Positions 26,398 through 34,389 of a stretch of 40,143 bases of DNA are shown in pieces. The notes beneath the pieces are model-generated. The model ran no database searches and was not told where the DNA came from. It saw only the letters and a program-made list of their open reading frames with translations. This DNA comes from an uncultured Bacteroidales bacterium. GTDB lineage: Bacteria > Bacteroidota > Bacteroidia > Bacteroidales > UBA932. The translations under genes and the position numbers were made by a program. Where the stretch lies: the NCBI GenBank assembly GCA_900316045.1, contig ONBM01000057.1:1-40143 (forward strand). The letters are read 5' to 3'. Position 1 is the first letter of the stretch. Each line of letters starts with the position of its first letter.

Positions 26398-29397
26398 CTA
26401 TCTAGGCGGCCCCATAGGGCCACGGCCTGAACCTCCTGGGACTCCATGGCCGCCAGGTCCACCTCGCATGCCACCTCTATGCCCACTGAAATTACCGAAC
26501 CGGTAAGTCAATACGAAGACGACATAACGGCCCAGCGTATTATTCAGCGACTCCAGATGGTAGTTCGAGGCATCAGTGACGCTAAGGTTCTTGGACTGAT
26601 TCAAGAGGTCATACCCTCTTACTGCTATAGTGAGCTTTTTCTTGAAAAGCAGCTTATTTATCTCGGCATTCAATATCACCTCGTCTTCCTGAGGCGTTGA
26701 GTAACCACGATACCAATTGTAGTCACATGAAGCCTTAGCCTCTATTCCGCCAGGGATAGTCCACGTCATCTCACCGTCAATCTGATTATTCCACGTCTTG
26801 ACGTTATTCTTAGCGTTGATCGTGTACCAAGACCTGTTCATCCTGGTTCTGCCACCTATCTCGATATCCACGAAATCGTTTTTGTATGTCACCCTGAGCC
26901 TTTCAGTAAGGCCCAATGTCTGCGTCTTGTTTTCCGAGAAAACAGATGAGTGACTGATGTCGCCAGAATAATCCTCATGGAATTTCTCATAGTCGTCAAA
27001 CACGCCATCTCCGTCCGTATCATAAGGAGACATGTCGAATGAAGTGCTCGCAATGTATGAAGTCCCCTTCGAATAGCTTGCGTTAGACATCACGTATATG
27101 GAGAAATTCGATTTAGCGATTGGCGAATTGAGGAATAACCTTGCGCCAACGTTCCCCGAATTAGGACCGTTGACAGGAATAGAATACTGCACGCCATTAG
27201 GATCGTACCATACTGCGGAAACTATAGGATTCTTAACTATGCCGCCAGAAAGCATGGCATTGAAAGACAAGAAAGTCTTCTTATTCGTGGTCCTGTACTC
27301 TCCCCTCACATTGTGGTTGAAATAAGGGTCCAGGTAAGGATTTCCTAGAGAGACGTTTAAAGGATTCGTGTTATCAGGCACTGGCATCAGCTGCGATGTG
27401 GAAGGCTGAGCCGAGCGACCGAAATAAAAAATCCTGACGTTGGTATTATCATTGATGTCATACCACATCATCGCAGACGGAGACCAGTTGAGGACGTTGC
27501 TCTTGTATGTCTTGCCGTTTGTCTCGTTGTGAGTGTTAGTAGGCAGCAAGCCGGCACCTATCTGGGCATGCAGCTTATCCTGCTGATACTGAAGGTCCAC
27601 GCCTATCTCCTGATTCACGTAACGATTGACGATTTCATTCGAATATGTCTCGTCCCGAGCCTCCCCTGCAGCGACATACAACGGATTGCTCATTGAGAAG
27701 AGAGAATTATCTCCACTGTTGTACGTATCTTTCTCGGATTTGTTGCGGCTCCAGCTGTAACTGTAATGTCCCTCGACATAGAAACCTTTGCCTAGAGGCT
27801 CTGTGTAAACCAGTCTACCGGACAAATATGCGCTATTGGAGAACTGGTCTATCCTCTGATTCACTATATCATCCAGGGTGTCAGCATCATTGAATGTCTG
27901 AGTAAGAGACTGATTGAACCCATCCAGATCATTATGGCTGAAATTGTAGTTTCCCATGAACGAAATCGTCCTCCCTGGCATTCCAAGCTTCTGCCTGAAC
28001 AGGAAGAAACCATTCGTAGTCCAGTTCTTATTGTCACCGCTATTATTATTGAAACCACGGTTGGTCATAGATGCCGCCCCGTTTCCAGAGCTCCTCATCG
28101 TCTCGAAATCCGAGAACTCGTGATAGTTGCCAGTTCCGAAATTCACCTGAGGCTGGAAAAGGATAGACGTGTTTTCAGAAAACTTGTGGTCGAGACGAAT
28201 CCCGAAACGGTGACCGTATGAATTATTGTGGCTGTAACCAGGACCATTCACGCCATTCCTGTACGTTAGCGTGGTTCCATCCTCGAGGTAGGTATCCTTA
28301 ATGCTCTGCTCCTCAACGCTCCGCCTCGTGCCATTGTAAAGATAGTTCCCGCCAAGATTCATCTTATCGTCGAAGAGCGTCCAATTGCCATTCAACCCGC
28401 CCATCCAGGAAGTCGTTATGCCATTCCCGCCTCCGAAACCGCCGCCGCCACGACCCATTCCGCCGCCTCCGCCACGCATGCCTTGCATCATGCCCCCAGA
28501 CAGATCATTGAATCCCCTGTTATTCGTATTGTTTCCATTCAAGATAATACTTATCTGACGCTTACCAGAGAAGTTTCCGATGAAAGACCCTCCTTGGTAA
28601 CGAAAGTCGCCATCGTTATTCCCGAACGAAGAGCTTCCGCCGCTAGTCCAATCGTGACCAACGCCTCCAGAGACATTGCCGAACACGCCATTCATCATGC
28701 CCTTATGGATTGACAAGTCAATCACGGTCTCTTCGTTGCCATCATCAATTCCCGTGAATTCAGCCTGCTCTGATTTTTTCTGCACGACTTTCACCTTATC
28801 GATGATTTTCGCAGGAAGGTTCTTGGAGGCCAGCTGCGGATCGTCCAGGAAGAATGTTTTGCCATCGATAGTTATTTTGGAAATCTTCTCGCCATTAGCC
28901 GTAATGGTGCCATCTTCGGAAATTTCTATTCCAGGAAGTTTTTTCAGCAGATCCTCCAGCACGGAATTCTCAGTTGTCTTAAAAGATGATGCGTTATATT
29001 CAATGGTGTCTTTTTTAACGGTTATAGGATTGCCAGCCGCTGAGACAGTTGCCTGTTCCAGCGTCTCTTTATCCAACGTCATCTTCACTTCTCCAAGATC
29101 CAGGTTTCCCTTCACCTCAATGGCCTTCGTAAAATTCTTATACCCAAGGAGTTCTGCCTTAAAGTTATATTTTCCGGCAGGTACTTTCTCCAGCTTTGCG
29201 TTTCCATCAGCGCCGGACAAAGCGTATTTTATAGGCTTCTCGCCCCCCTCCTTCGTAATGGAAACCGTCGCGAAACCGACCGCCTCGCCATTTGAATCAT
29301 CCACTAACTTCACCGAAATAGAGCCATTCTGAGCAAAAGCCGTGACGCAGGCGGCCAGAAGGCCTGAAATAATTAATAAAAGCCTATAAAATTTCAT
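26398..29397 (-). CDS. large TonB-dependent-receptor-like outer-membrane beta-barrel protein
   Basis: 999 residues. A cleavable signal peptide (MKFYRLLLIISGLLAACVTAFA) is followed by a carboxypeptidase-regulatory-like domain (about 25-115), a plug-like region (VLEDLLKKLPGIEISEDG, KITIDGKTFF) and a long beta-barrel. It fits the outer-membrane barrel family that has no SusD partner, and none is encoded here. Two features stand out: a Gly/Met-rich insert (GMRGGGGGMGRGGGG, around residue 305) and a Gly/Pro/Arg-rich C-terminal tail after the last strand (RFGNFSGHRGG). A calcium-site-like DTDGDGVFDDYE occurs around residue 780. Substrate unknown. No exact TAnnTTTG element was found upstream. Confidence 0.88.
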   Translation of the reverse strand: MKFYRLLLIISGLLAACVTAFAQNGSISVKLVDDSNGEAVGFATVSITKEGGEKPIKYALSGADGNAKLEKVPAGKYNFKAELLGYKNFTKAIEVKGNLDLGEVKMTLDKETLEQATVSAAGNPITVKKDTIEYNASSFKTTENSVLEDLLKKLPGIEISEDGTITANGEKISKITIDGKTFFLDDPQLASKNLPAKIIDKVKVVQKKSEQAEFTGIDDGNEETVIDLSIHKGMMNGVFGNVSGGVGHDWTSGGSSSFGNNDGDFRYQGGSFIGNFSGKRQISIILNGNNTNNRGFNDLSGGMMQGMRGGGGGMGRGGGGFGGGNGITTSWMGGLNGNWTLFDDKMNLGGNYLYNGTRRSVEEQSIKDTYLEDGTTLTYRNGVNGPGYSHNNSYGHRFGIRLDHKFSENTSILFQPQVNFGTGNYHEFSDFETMRSSGNGAASMTNRGFNNNSGDNKNWTTNGFFLFRQKLGMPGRTISFMGNYNFSHNDLDGFNQSLTQTFNDADTLDDIVNQRIDQFSNSAYLSGRLVYTEPLGKGFYVEGHYSYSWSRNKSEKDTYNSGDNSLFSMSNPLYVAAGEARDETYSNEIVNRYVNQEIGVDLQYQQDKLHAQIGAGLLPTNTHNETNGKTYKSNVLNWSPSAMMWYDINDNTNVRIFYFGRSAQPSTSQLMPVPDNTNPLNVSLGNPYLDPYFNHNVRGEYRTTNKKTFLSFNAMLSGGIVKNPIVSAVWYDPNGVQYSIPVNGPNSGNVGARLFLNSPIAKSNFSIYVMSNASYSKGTSYIASTSFDMSPYDTDGDGVFDDYEKFHEDYSGDISHSSVFSENKTQTLGLTERLRVTYKNDFVDIEIGGRTRMNRSWYTINAKNNVKTWNNQIDGEMTWTIPGGIEAKASCDYNWYRGYSTPQEDEVILNAEINKLLFKKKLTIAVRGYDLLNQSKNLSVTDASNYHLESLNNTLGRYVVFVLTYRFGNFSGHRGGMRGGPGGHGVPGGSGRGPMGPPR

Positions 29398-29498
29398 AAA
29401 GACATTCCAATATGATTGTTCCTACGACTAACCACAAAACAACCAATAAGACAGACAAAACTGTCCTAAGTTTAATGACCCGCAAATATTTTTTTGAA

Positions 29499-30056
29499 TT
29501 ATTTCACCCTGCCAGGATTGTCCTTGATGAATTGCTCCCAGCTGCCGCCTTTCTTCGCCGAGAGTAACGAATTAGTCGTGGCGTAATAGTGGCACATTGC
29601 GATAGCGAGCGCATCCGTGGCATCCAGGTGTTCTGGCTTCAGCGTCATCCCCAAGGTCTTCTCAAGCATCAGCTGTACTTGTTCCTTCGAGGCCGCCCCA
29701 TTGCCAACGATGGCCTGCTTGGCCTCTCTGGGGGCATATTCATGAACTATTCCTATTCCATATTCCATGGCGGCTATCATCGCCGCACCCTGCGCCCTGC
29801 CAAGCTTTAATATTACTTGAGCGTTCCGATTGCCGTAGAATGGAGATTCTACCGCCAGTTCGGTGCCATGATAGGTCTTGCATACCTCAGACACCGTGTC
29901 AAAAATCTGACGGAGCTTTGAATATGCATCCTTCTCTTTACGAATATCCAGAACGCCCATATCCACGAATTGAGGCTTGCCGTCCGAAACGGCAATGACC
30001 CCGAAACCAAGCAGATTGGTTCCAGGGTCAATTCCTATGATTATTCTCTCGGCCAT
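29499..30056 (-). CDS. ruvC: crossover junction endodeoxyribonuclease RuvC
   Basis: 185 residues. Acidic active-site residues are in GIDPGT (D10), LAVESPFYG (Glu) and LDATDALAIA (two Asp). Family text GRAQGAAMIAA and EYAPREAKQAIVGNGAASKEQV is clear. It resolves Holliday junctions together with RuvAB. The start MAERIIIGIDPG is the standard N-terminus. The gene lies 10 bases after the serS stop on the same strand. Confidence 0.96.
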   Translation of the reverse strand: MAERIIIGIDPGTNLLGFGVIAVSDGKPQFVDMGVLDIRKEKDAYSKLRQIFDTVSEVCKTYHGTELAVESPFYGNRNAQVILKLGRAQGAAMIAAMEYGIGIVHEYAPREAKQAIVGNGAASKEQVQLMLEKTLGMTLKPEHLDATDALAIAMCHYYATTNSLLSAKKGGSWEQFIKDNPGRVK

Positions 30057-30066
30057 GTTCCGAGGG

Positions 30067-31338
30067 CTAATCTATCTTATCGAATCCTGTGTAAGGCCTA
30101 AGCACCTCTGGGATGATAACTCCGGTCTCGGTCTCGTAATCCTCTAACAGAGAGGCCACGACGCGAGGGAGAGCAAGAGAACTGCCGTTCAGAGTATGGC
30201 AGAGCTGCATCTTGCCATTCTCGTCACGATAGCGAAGGTGAAGCCTGTTGGCCTGATAGGTCTCAAAGTTGGAAACAGAAGAAATCTCCAGCCAGCGCTT
30301 CTGGGCTGCAGACCAGAGCTCAAAGTCGTATGTAATTGCGGAAGTGAAGCTAAGGTCACCACCGCAGAGCCTTAATATCCTGTATTTCAGGCCGAGAGAA
30401 TTCACGAGCTTCTCCACGTGAGCTACCATCTCATCCAGTGCCGCATACGAATTCTCTGGCTTCTCGATGCGTACTATCTCCACTTTATCGAACTGGTGCA
30501 GGCGATTCAGTCCCCTCACGTCTTTGCCATAAGACCCGGCTTCGCGACGGAAGCAAGGAGTGTAGGCAGTGAGTTTCTGAGGGAAATCCTCGTTGCCTAG
30601 GATAACGTCTCTGAATATATTGGTGACAGGAACTTCTGCGGTTGGAACCATATAGAAATCGTCCAAGCCGACATAATACATTTGGGCTTCCTTGTCTGGC
30701 AGCTGGCCAGTTCCGAAACCGGATGCCGCATTCACCATCACCGGAGGCTCAACCTCTTTGTAGCCTGCCGCAGTGTTGAAATCAAGGAAATAATTGATTA
30801 GAGCCCTCTGCAGCTTAGCGCCTTTCCCCTTGTAGACAGGAAACCCGGCGCCAGTCAGCTTAACGCCCAAATCAAAATCAATGATGTCGTATTTCTTGGC
30901 AAGCTCCCAGTGTGGCAGGGCATCCTGAGGCAGATGAGCCTCCGGCCCGCCCATTTTTACGACCTGATTATCTTCGGCGCCCTTCCCTGGGATTACCAGG
31001 TCGCAAGGCATATTCGGAAGAAGCACGAGCTGTTCTTGCAATTCTTTATTATTAGCATCGGCCTGAGCGAGCAAATCATTCGACTTCGCTTTAAGTTCGC
31101 CCACCTCTTTCTTAACTTCCTCCGCCTCGGCTTTCTTGCCCTCCTTCATGAGGCCGCCTACCTGTGCGGCAAGCTGCTTCTGCTTTGCCAGAAGCGAGTC
31201 GCTTTCCGTCTGAAGAGCTTTCCTATGATCGTCCAGCTCTAGAACTTTGTAAACTATATCTTTAGCGTCAAAATTCTTGACCGCCAGCTTGTCAATCACG
31301 TGCTGCGGATCATCGCGCAGCGTCTTAAGTGTCAGCAT
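30067..31338 (-). CDS. serS: seryl-tRNA synthetase
   Basis: 423 residues from the ATG at 31338 (MLTLKTLRDDPQHVIDKLAVK), the standard N-terminus; the longer open frame reaches 31368 and runs into a hairpin. The N-terminal coiled-coil arm (about 30-105) is rich in Lys, Glu and Ala. Class II motifs: CFRREAGSYGKDVRGLNRLHQF (motif 2 region), VPTAEVPVTN and NGSSLALPRVVASLLEDYE (motif 3). It charges tRNA-Ser. The start context is ACGAATATG. A terminator-like hairpin ends 13 bases before the start, so expression may depend on read-through or on an internal promoter. Confidence 0.96.
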   Translation of the reverse strand: MLTLKTLRDDPQHVIDKLAVKNFDAKDIVYKVLELDDHRKALQTESDSLLAKQKQLAAQVGGLMKEGKKAEAEEVKKEVGELKAKSNDLLAQADANNKELQEQLVLLPNMPCDLVIPGKGAEDNQVVKMGGPEAHLPQDALPHWELAKKYDIIDFDLGVKLTGAGFPVYKGKGAKLQRALINYFLDFNTAAGYKEVEPPVMVNAASGFGTGQLPDKEAQMYYVGLDDFYMVPTAEVPVTNIFRDVILGNEDFPQKLTAYTPCFRREAGSYGKDVRGLNRLHQFDKVEIVRIEKPENSYAALDEMVAHVEKLVNSLGLKYRILRLCGGDLSFTSAITYDFELWSAAQKRWLEISSVSNFETYQANRLHLRYRDENGKMQLCHTLNGSSLALPRVVASLLEDYETETGVIIPEVLRPYTGFDKID

Positions 31339-31351
31339 ATTCGTTAAAATT

Positions 31352-31392
31352 AAAAAAGAGGACCGCACGATTAACTCGAAGCAAGTCCTCTT
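31352..31392 (-). terminator. Rho-independent terminator after rpmA, or attenuator before serS
   Basis: On the minus strand AAGAGGAC (31385-31392) pairs with GTCCTCTT (31356-31363), followed by a T-tract of six (31352-31357). The loop is 21 bases. It ends 13 bases before the serS ATG. Confidence 0.8.
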
Positions 31393-31413
31393 AACACTGT
31401 CAATCCTCCGAGC

Positions 31414-31674
31414 TTAATTCTCACTAGGAACTACAGATACGTAGGATTTGTCATCTTTTTTCTTGCAGTATTTCACCGTGCCATCTACAAGAGCGTAAAG
31501 CGTGTGGTCTTTGCCCATGCCTACGTTCCTATAAGGATTGTGAACTGTTCCTCTCTGGCGGACCAGAATGTTGCCAGCCTTTACGATCTGGCCATCGAAC
31601 TTCTTCAGGCCCAATCTCTTGGAATGAGACTCACGACCGTTCTTTGAACTTGATTGTCCTTTTTTGTGTGCCAT
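31414..31674 (-). CDS. rpmA: 50S ribosomal protein L27
   Basis: 86 residues. The N-terminus [19 protein letters not shown] and the text VRQRGT and [15 protein letters not shown] are L27 signatures. It starts with MAHKKG directly, so no N-terminal cleavage extension of the Firmicutes kind is seen. It follows rplU after 18 bases. Just upstream of the ATG is a strong Shine-Dalgarno-like AAGGAGGA (plus-strand 31681-31688) at a spacing of 6 bases, which is rare in this window. Confidence 0.97.
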   Translation of the reverse strand: MAHKKGQSSSKNGRESHSKRLGLKKFDGQIVKAGNILVRQRGTVHNPYRNVGMGKDHTLYALVDGTVKYCKKKDDKSYVSVVPSEN

Positions 31675-31692
31675 AATTACTCCTCCTTGAAA

Positions 31693-32004
31693 CTAAGCGA
31701 TAGCGTCGATGCGGATTTTAGAAAGCTTCTGGCGATGGCCGTTGCATTTCTGGAAGCCTTTACGACGGATTTTCTTGAATACCAGCACTTTGTCAGCCCT
31801 GACTTGATCATCGGTCACGGTAGCTTTGACAGAAGCGCCATCTACATAAGGTTTACCAAGGGTCACTTGCCCTTCGTTGTCGACCAGCAGCACCTTGTTG
31901 AACTCAACGGATTCGTCTTTCTTGGCCGCAAGACGGTCAACGAAGATTTCCTTCCCTGCCTCAACTTTGTACTGATGTCCTGCAATGTCTACGATTGCGT
32001 ACAT
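31693..32004 (-). CDS. rplU: 50S ribosomal protein L21
   Basis: 103 residues. MYAIVDIAGHQYKVEAGKEIFVDRL at the N-terminus and FKKIRRKGFQKCNGHRQKLSKIRI near the C-terminus are the typical L21 text, the latter being the rRNA-binding signature. First gene of the rplU-rpmA pair. A -7 element and an 89-base leader with a hairpin lie upstream. Confidence 0.97.
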   Translation of the reverse strand: MYAIVDIAGHQYKVEAGKEIFVDRLAAKKDESVEFNKVLLVDNEGQVTLGKPYVDGASVKATVTDDQVRADKVLVFKKIRRKGFQKCNGHRQKLSKIRIDAIA

Positions 32005-32042
32005 ACAAACAAACTTCTTTTAAAAGTTTCAGCCGCAAGCGC

Positions 32043-32058
32043 CTGTGCTCATGCACAG
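32043..32058 (-). promoter_or_regulatory. hairpin in the rplU leader
   Basis: CTGTGC and GCACAG form a perfect 6-bp stem with a 4-base loop in the leader between the -7 element and the rplU ATG. It could be part of an autoregulatory ribosomal-protein leader; no known leader class was identified. Confidence 0.4.
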
Positions 32059-32093
32059 AACTTAAACGAGCTCCACGGCTCTGAAATGGAGTG

Positions 32094-32101
32094 CAAAAAT
32101 A
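32094..32101 (-). promoter_or_regulatory. -7 promoter element of rplU-rpmA
   Basis: CAAAAATA on plus is TATTTTTG on minus, fitting TAnnTTTG. It lies about 90 bases before the rplU start and downstream of the sir2 stop at 32131. Confidence 0.65.
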
Positions 32102-32130
32102 GATATTTTTTCTTCAATATGCAAAATATT

Positions 32131-32850
32131 TCATTCCCTCTCTTTCAGCATTTTAAGAAATGCCTGCATGCCCGTGGTGGCAGGCTCTTCAATATGCTTG
32201 ATTCGCGAATCATGTACAGGAACTGACTCTGGGTCAATGATGTAAATTGGCGTGTCTGCTTTTGCGTAGCCATATAGCCCTGCGGCAGGATAAACTTGAA
32301 GCGAAGTGCCTACGATGAGCATGATGTCAGCATCTTCCACGATATCGATAGCCTTCTCGATCTTTGGCACCGCCTCCCCGAAAAAGACGATGTGTGGTCG
32401 CAATTGACTGCCATTCGGAGCCTTGTCTCCAAGATTCACTTCCTGGTAGCCCACATCGATGACCTCTTTCTCCGAATATGTCTGATCATATATTCCCTGC
32501 TCCGGGCGGACCTTCGTGACTTCGCCATGAAGATGGATGACCCTCGTGCTGCCAGCTCGCTCGTGCAGGTTGTCCACGTTCTGAGTGATCACTGTCACTG
32601 AATAGTCTTTCTCTAGCTGCGCAATTGCAATGTGAGCAGCGTTAGGCTTCACTTGAGACAGTCTCTGCCTGAAACCATTGTAGAATTCAAGGACTTTCTC
32701 CCTATCTCTGTACCACCCATCGATTGAGGCAACCTCGCTGGGGTCATACTTTCCCCAGAGCCCATTGCTGCCCCTGAAAGTCGACAGTCCGCTCTCGGCG
32801 CTTACCCCTGCCCCCGTGAGCACTGCTATTTTTTGCTTCGGCATATTCAT
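32131..32850 (-). CDS. Sir2-family NAD-dependent protein deacylase (CobB-like)
   Basis: 239 residues. NAD-binding motifs TGAGVSAESGLSTFRG and TQNVDNLHERAG are present, and the catalytic His is in VIHLHGE. The usual zinc-binding Cys-x2-Cys pairs after the HGE motif are absent: this stretch has no cysteine at all, only charged and polar residues. This zinc-less form is, to my knowledge, frequent in Bacteroidota. The Tyr-x-x-Arg motif linked to desuccinylase activity reads YNGFR here, with Arg one position later. The first ATG of ATGAATATG overlaps the stop of the upstream ATPase gene (ATGA), so the two are translationally coupled. Confidence 0.9.
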   Translation of the reverse strand: MNMPKQKIAVLTGAGVSAESGLSTFRGSNGLWGKYDPSEVASIDGWYRDREKVLEFYNGFRQRLSQVKPNAAHIAIAQLEKDYSVTVITQNVDNLHERAGSTRVIHLHGEVTKVRPEQGIYDQTYSEKEVIDVGYQEVNLGDKAPNGSQLRPHIVFFGEAVPKIEKAIDIVEDADIMLIVGTSLQVYPAAGLYGYAKADTPIYIIDPESVPVHDSRIKHIEEPATTGMQAFLKMLKERE

Positions 32851-33998
32851 AAAGATTTAAAATACACATTCTTGAGCCAATACTCGAAGAAAGGATCCAG
32901 AAATTCAGGCCTCTGCTCAAGCCCATCGAAAGTGACGATCTCCTTCTTCATCAGAGCATCCTTCAGCCTGCGAACATTAGCAGACGAATTCAAAGAATAT
33001 TTATTTATGACTTCCGCAGTGCTGAATTTCGCGCAACCATCACAGATTGCCCTCAGGAGACTGACCTGAAAAGTCGTGAGGTCGTTCATCGCAGCCACGA
33101 ACCTGCCCTTATTCACCGCCATGACAGCCTCCAGCGCCTCCAGGAGAATCGGTTCCATGATATATCCCTTGGAAAGAGAGTCGCAGACGGAGAAAAAGAA
33201 ATTGATATAGAACATATTGCATCCGAAAAGGCGGCATGCGCCCGATACAAGGTCCCTGTCAATGACTTTGCCGCTTGCCAGGAAACCTTTAATGACATGC
33301 TCTACTATGTCTTTTTCTTCTATCTTCGACAACTTAACCCTCTCATGCATGCGATAAAAAATATGCCTCTTCATGAATATGGAATTCATGGCATTCACCT
33401 GAGAACCCATGAATATGTAAGAAAATCCCGATGTCTCTCCCGCACGCTCGCCAATTGCCTTTTCCATGCAGGAAAACAACCTGCCTCCATCTTCAGTGAG
33501 GTCCAGATTCTGGAATTCATCAATGATGACGATTTTCCGCTCTTCGGAATCCTTGAAAAGAACATATGGCAGCCGCAGCACGGCGAGCATGTCATCTTCG
33601 TCCACCTGGCAGGCTGACGAGAGAATCTCATCTGACTTTGAGAACACGTCGCGATTGAAAACGAAATGGGTTCCTCCCAGATGCTGGGCCAAGATGGATT
33701 CATATTCGTCTGGGGTGGAGGCAACCATCCTTATCACAGTATCACCCAGCCTCTTGATAAATGCATCGGTTGAGCGGACGTCCAAAGCCGACAGATTCCC
33801 TGTCTGGATGCGAAGGCCTTTCGCCCTCAGCATAATGAGCGCCTGCTGGATGAGAGATTTCTTGCCTGAGAGGGTTGGCTCCCAGATAGCAGCATTCACG
33901 CTTCTCTCAAGAATGCTTCCAAGCAGCACGCAGTCCTCTTTTCTTCCTATGAAATGCTGGCCCGTGACGGGGCTGCTATAGTCAAAGGGACTGTCCAT
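32847..33998 (-). CDS. AAA ATPase with degenerate P-loop and C-terminal winged-helix-like region
   Basis: 383 residues. FIGRKEDCVLLGSIL begins the ATPase domain, as in the archaeal-type AAA/STAND ATPases. The Walker A site is poor: EPTLSGKKSL lacks the first Gly and has Lys where Thr or Ser usually follows GK. Walker B is convincing (KIVIIDEFQNLDL). A sensor-like FMGSQVNAMNSIF follows. The C-terminus has a winged-helix-like part (FSTAEVINKYSLNSSANVRRLKDALMKKEIV) and ends DPFFEYWLKNVYF. I recall a conserved Bacteroidales family with this layout and odd P-loop, but its function is unknown. It is coupled to the sirtuin gene downstream and divergent from rpsU. Confidence 0.82.
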   Translation of the reverse strand: MDSPFDYSSPVTGQHFIGRKEDCVLLGSILERSVNAAIWEPTLSGKKSLIQQALIMLRAKGLRIQTGNLSALDVRSTDAFIKRLGDTVIRMVASTPDEYESILAQHLGGTHFVFNRDVFSKSDEILSSACQVDEDDMLAVLRLPYVLFKDSEERKIVIIDEFQNLDLTEDGGRLFSCMEKAIGERAGETSGFSYIFMGSQVNAMNSIFMKRHIFYRMHERVKLSKIEEKDIVEHVIKGFLASGKVIDRDLVSGACRLFGCNMFYINFFFSVCDSLSKGYIMEPILLEALEAVMAVNKGRFVAAMNDLTTFQVSLLRAICDGCAKFSTAEVINKYSLNSSANVRRLKDALMKKEIVTFDGLEQRPEFLDPFFEYWLKNVYFKSL

Positions 33999-34020
33999 AA
34001 AAAATATTCTTTAGTTTTAG

Positions 34021-34028
34021 CAAATTTA
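34021..34028 (-). promoter_or_regulatory. -7 promoter element of the ATPase gene
   Basis: CAAATTTA on plus is TAAATTTG on minus, fitting TAnnTTTG, 22 bases upstream of the ATPase ATG. It stands back-to-back with the rpsU element only 12 bases away. Confidence 0.6.
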
Positions 34029-34040
34029 ATAAAATTATGA

Positions 34041-34048
34041 TAACTTTG
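34041..34048 (+). promoter_or_regulatory. -7 promoter element of rpsU
   Basis: TAACTTTG, exact TAnnTTTG, 34 bases upstream of the rpsU ATG. Confidence 0.7.
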
Positions 34049-34062
34049 CAGCCGCAAAAGAA

Positions 34063-34072
34063 AAGGAGGTGG
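34063..34072 (+). promoter_or_regulatory. strong Shine-Dalgarno site of rpsU
   Basis: AAGGAGGTGG at 34063-34072 is nearly a full complement to the 16S rRNA 3' end. Thirteen bases separate the last G of the GGAGG core from the ATG. Most genes in this window have no such site. Confidence 0.85.
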
Positions 34073-34082
34073 TAAAACCGTT

Positions 34083-34277
34083 ATGATCATAGTTCCAGTA
34101 AAGGATGGGGAAAACATCGAAAGGGCGCTGAAGAGATTCAAGAGGAAGTTCGAGAAGACAGGTGCGATTCGCGAGCTGCGCGCCCGCAAGAATTTTGAGA
34201 AACCATCCGTGACAAGGAGGAACGCTAAGATGAAAGCCATCTACGTTCAACACCTCAGGCTTCAGGAAGAGCAATAA
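34083..34277 (+). CDS. rpsU: 30S ribosomal protein S21
   Basis: 64 residues, basic and helical. MIIVPVKDGENIERALKRFKRKFEKTG and the repeated Arg-Lys pattern are typical of bS21. It is a single-gene unit: its own -7 element and a strong Shine-Dalgarno site lie upstream, and a Rho-independent terminator lies 20 bases downstream. In Bacteroidota, bS21 is reported to help hide the anti-Shine-Dalgarno sequence on the ribosome, and its own gene keeps a strong site, suggesting feedback control. Confidence 0.95.
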   Translation: MIIVPVKDGENIERALKRFKRKFEKTGAIRELRARKNFEKPSVTRRNAKMKAIYVQHLRLQEEQ

Positions 34278-34298
34278 TTTTGTCATGAATATTTTTAG

Positions 34299-34323
34299 CC
34301 GGTCCTTCTGGATCGGTTTTTTT
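34299..34323 (+). terminator. Rho-independent terminator of rpsU
   Basis: CCGGTCC (34299-34305) pairs with GGATCGG (34310-34316), one G-T pair, 4-base loop, followed by seven T. It separates rpsU from the cytochrome operon and argues against the ATG at 34285 as a start. Confidence 0.9.
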
Positions 34324-34358
34324 GTATTCCGAAGGTTTTATCTTAAAGGAAAAATTCC

Positions 34359-34366
34359 TAAATTTG
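34359..34366 (+). promoter_or_regulatory. -7 promoter element of the cytochrome operon
   Basis: TAAATTTG fits TAnnTTTG. It lies after the rpsU terminator and 23 bases before the ATG at 34390, supporting that start. Confidence 0.65.
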
Positions 34367-34389
34367 GAAGATTAAGCTTGGAGAGTGAT

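Noticed and set aside
32131..33998. Two-gene anti-phage defence system (ATPase plus Sir2)
   Set aside because: The sirtuin is CobB-like rather than the defence-type Sir2 effector, and the surroundings are housekeeping genes with no mobile elements.
34285..34389. Start of the cytochrome fusion at 34285
   Set aside because: This segment contains the rpsU terminator and the -7 element; the protein would begin with untypical residues before the signal anchor.
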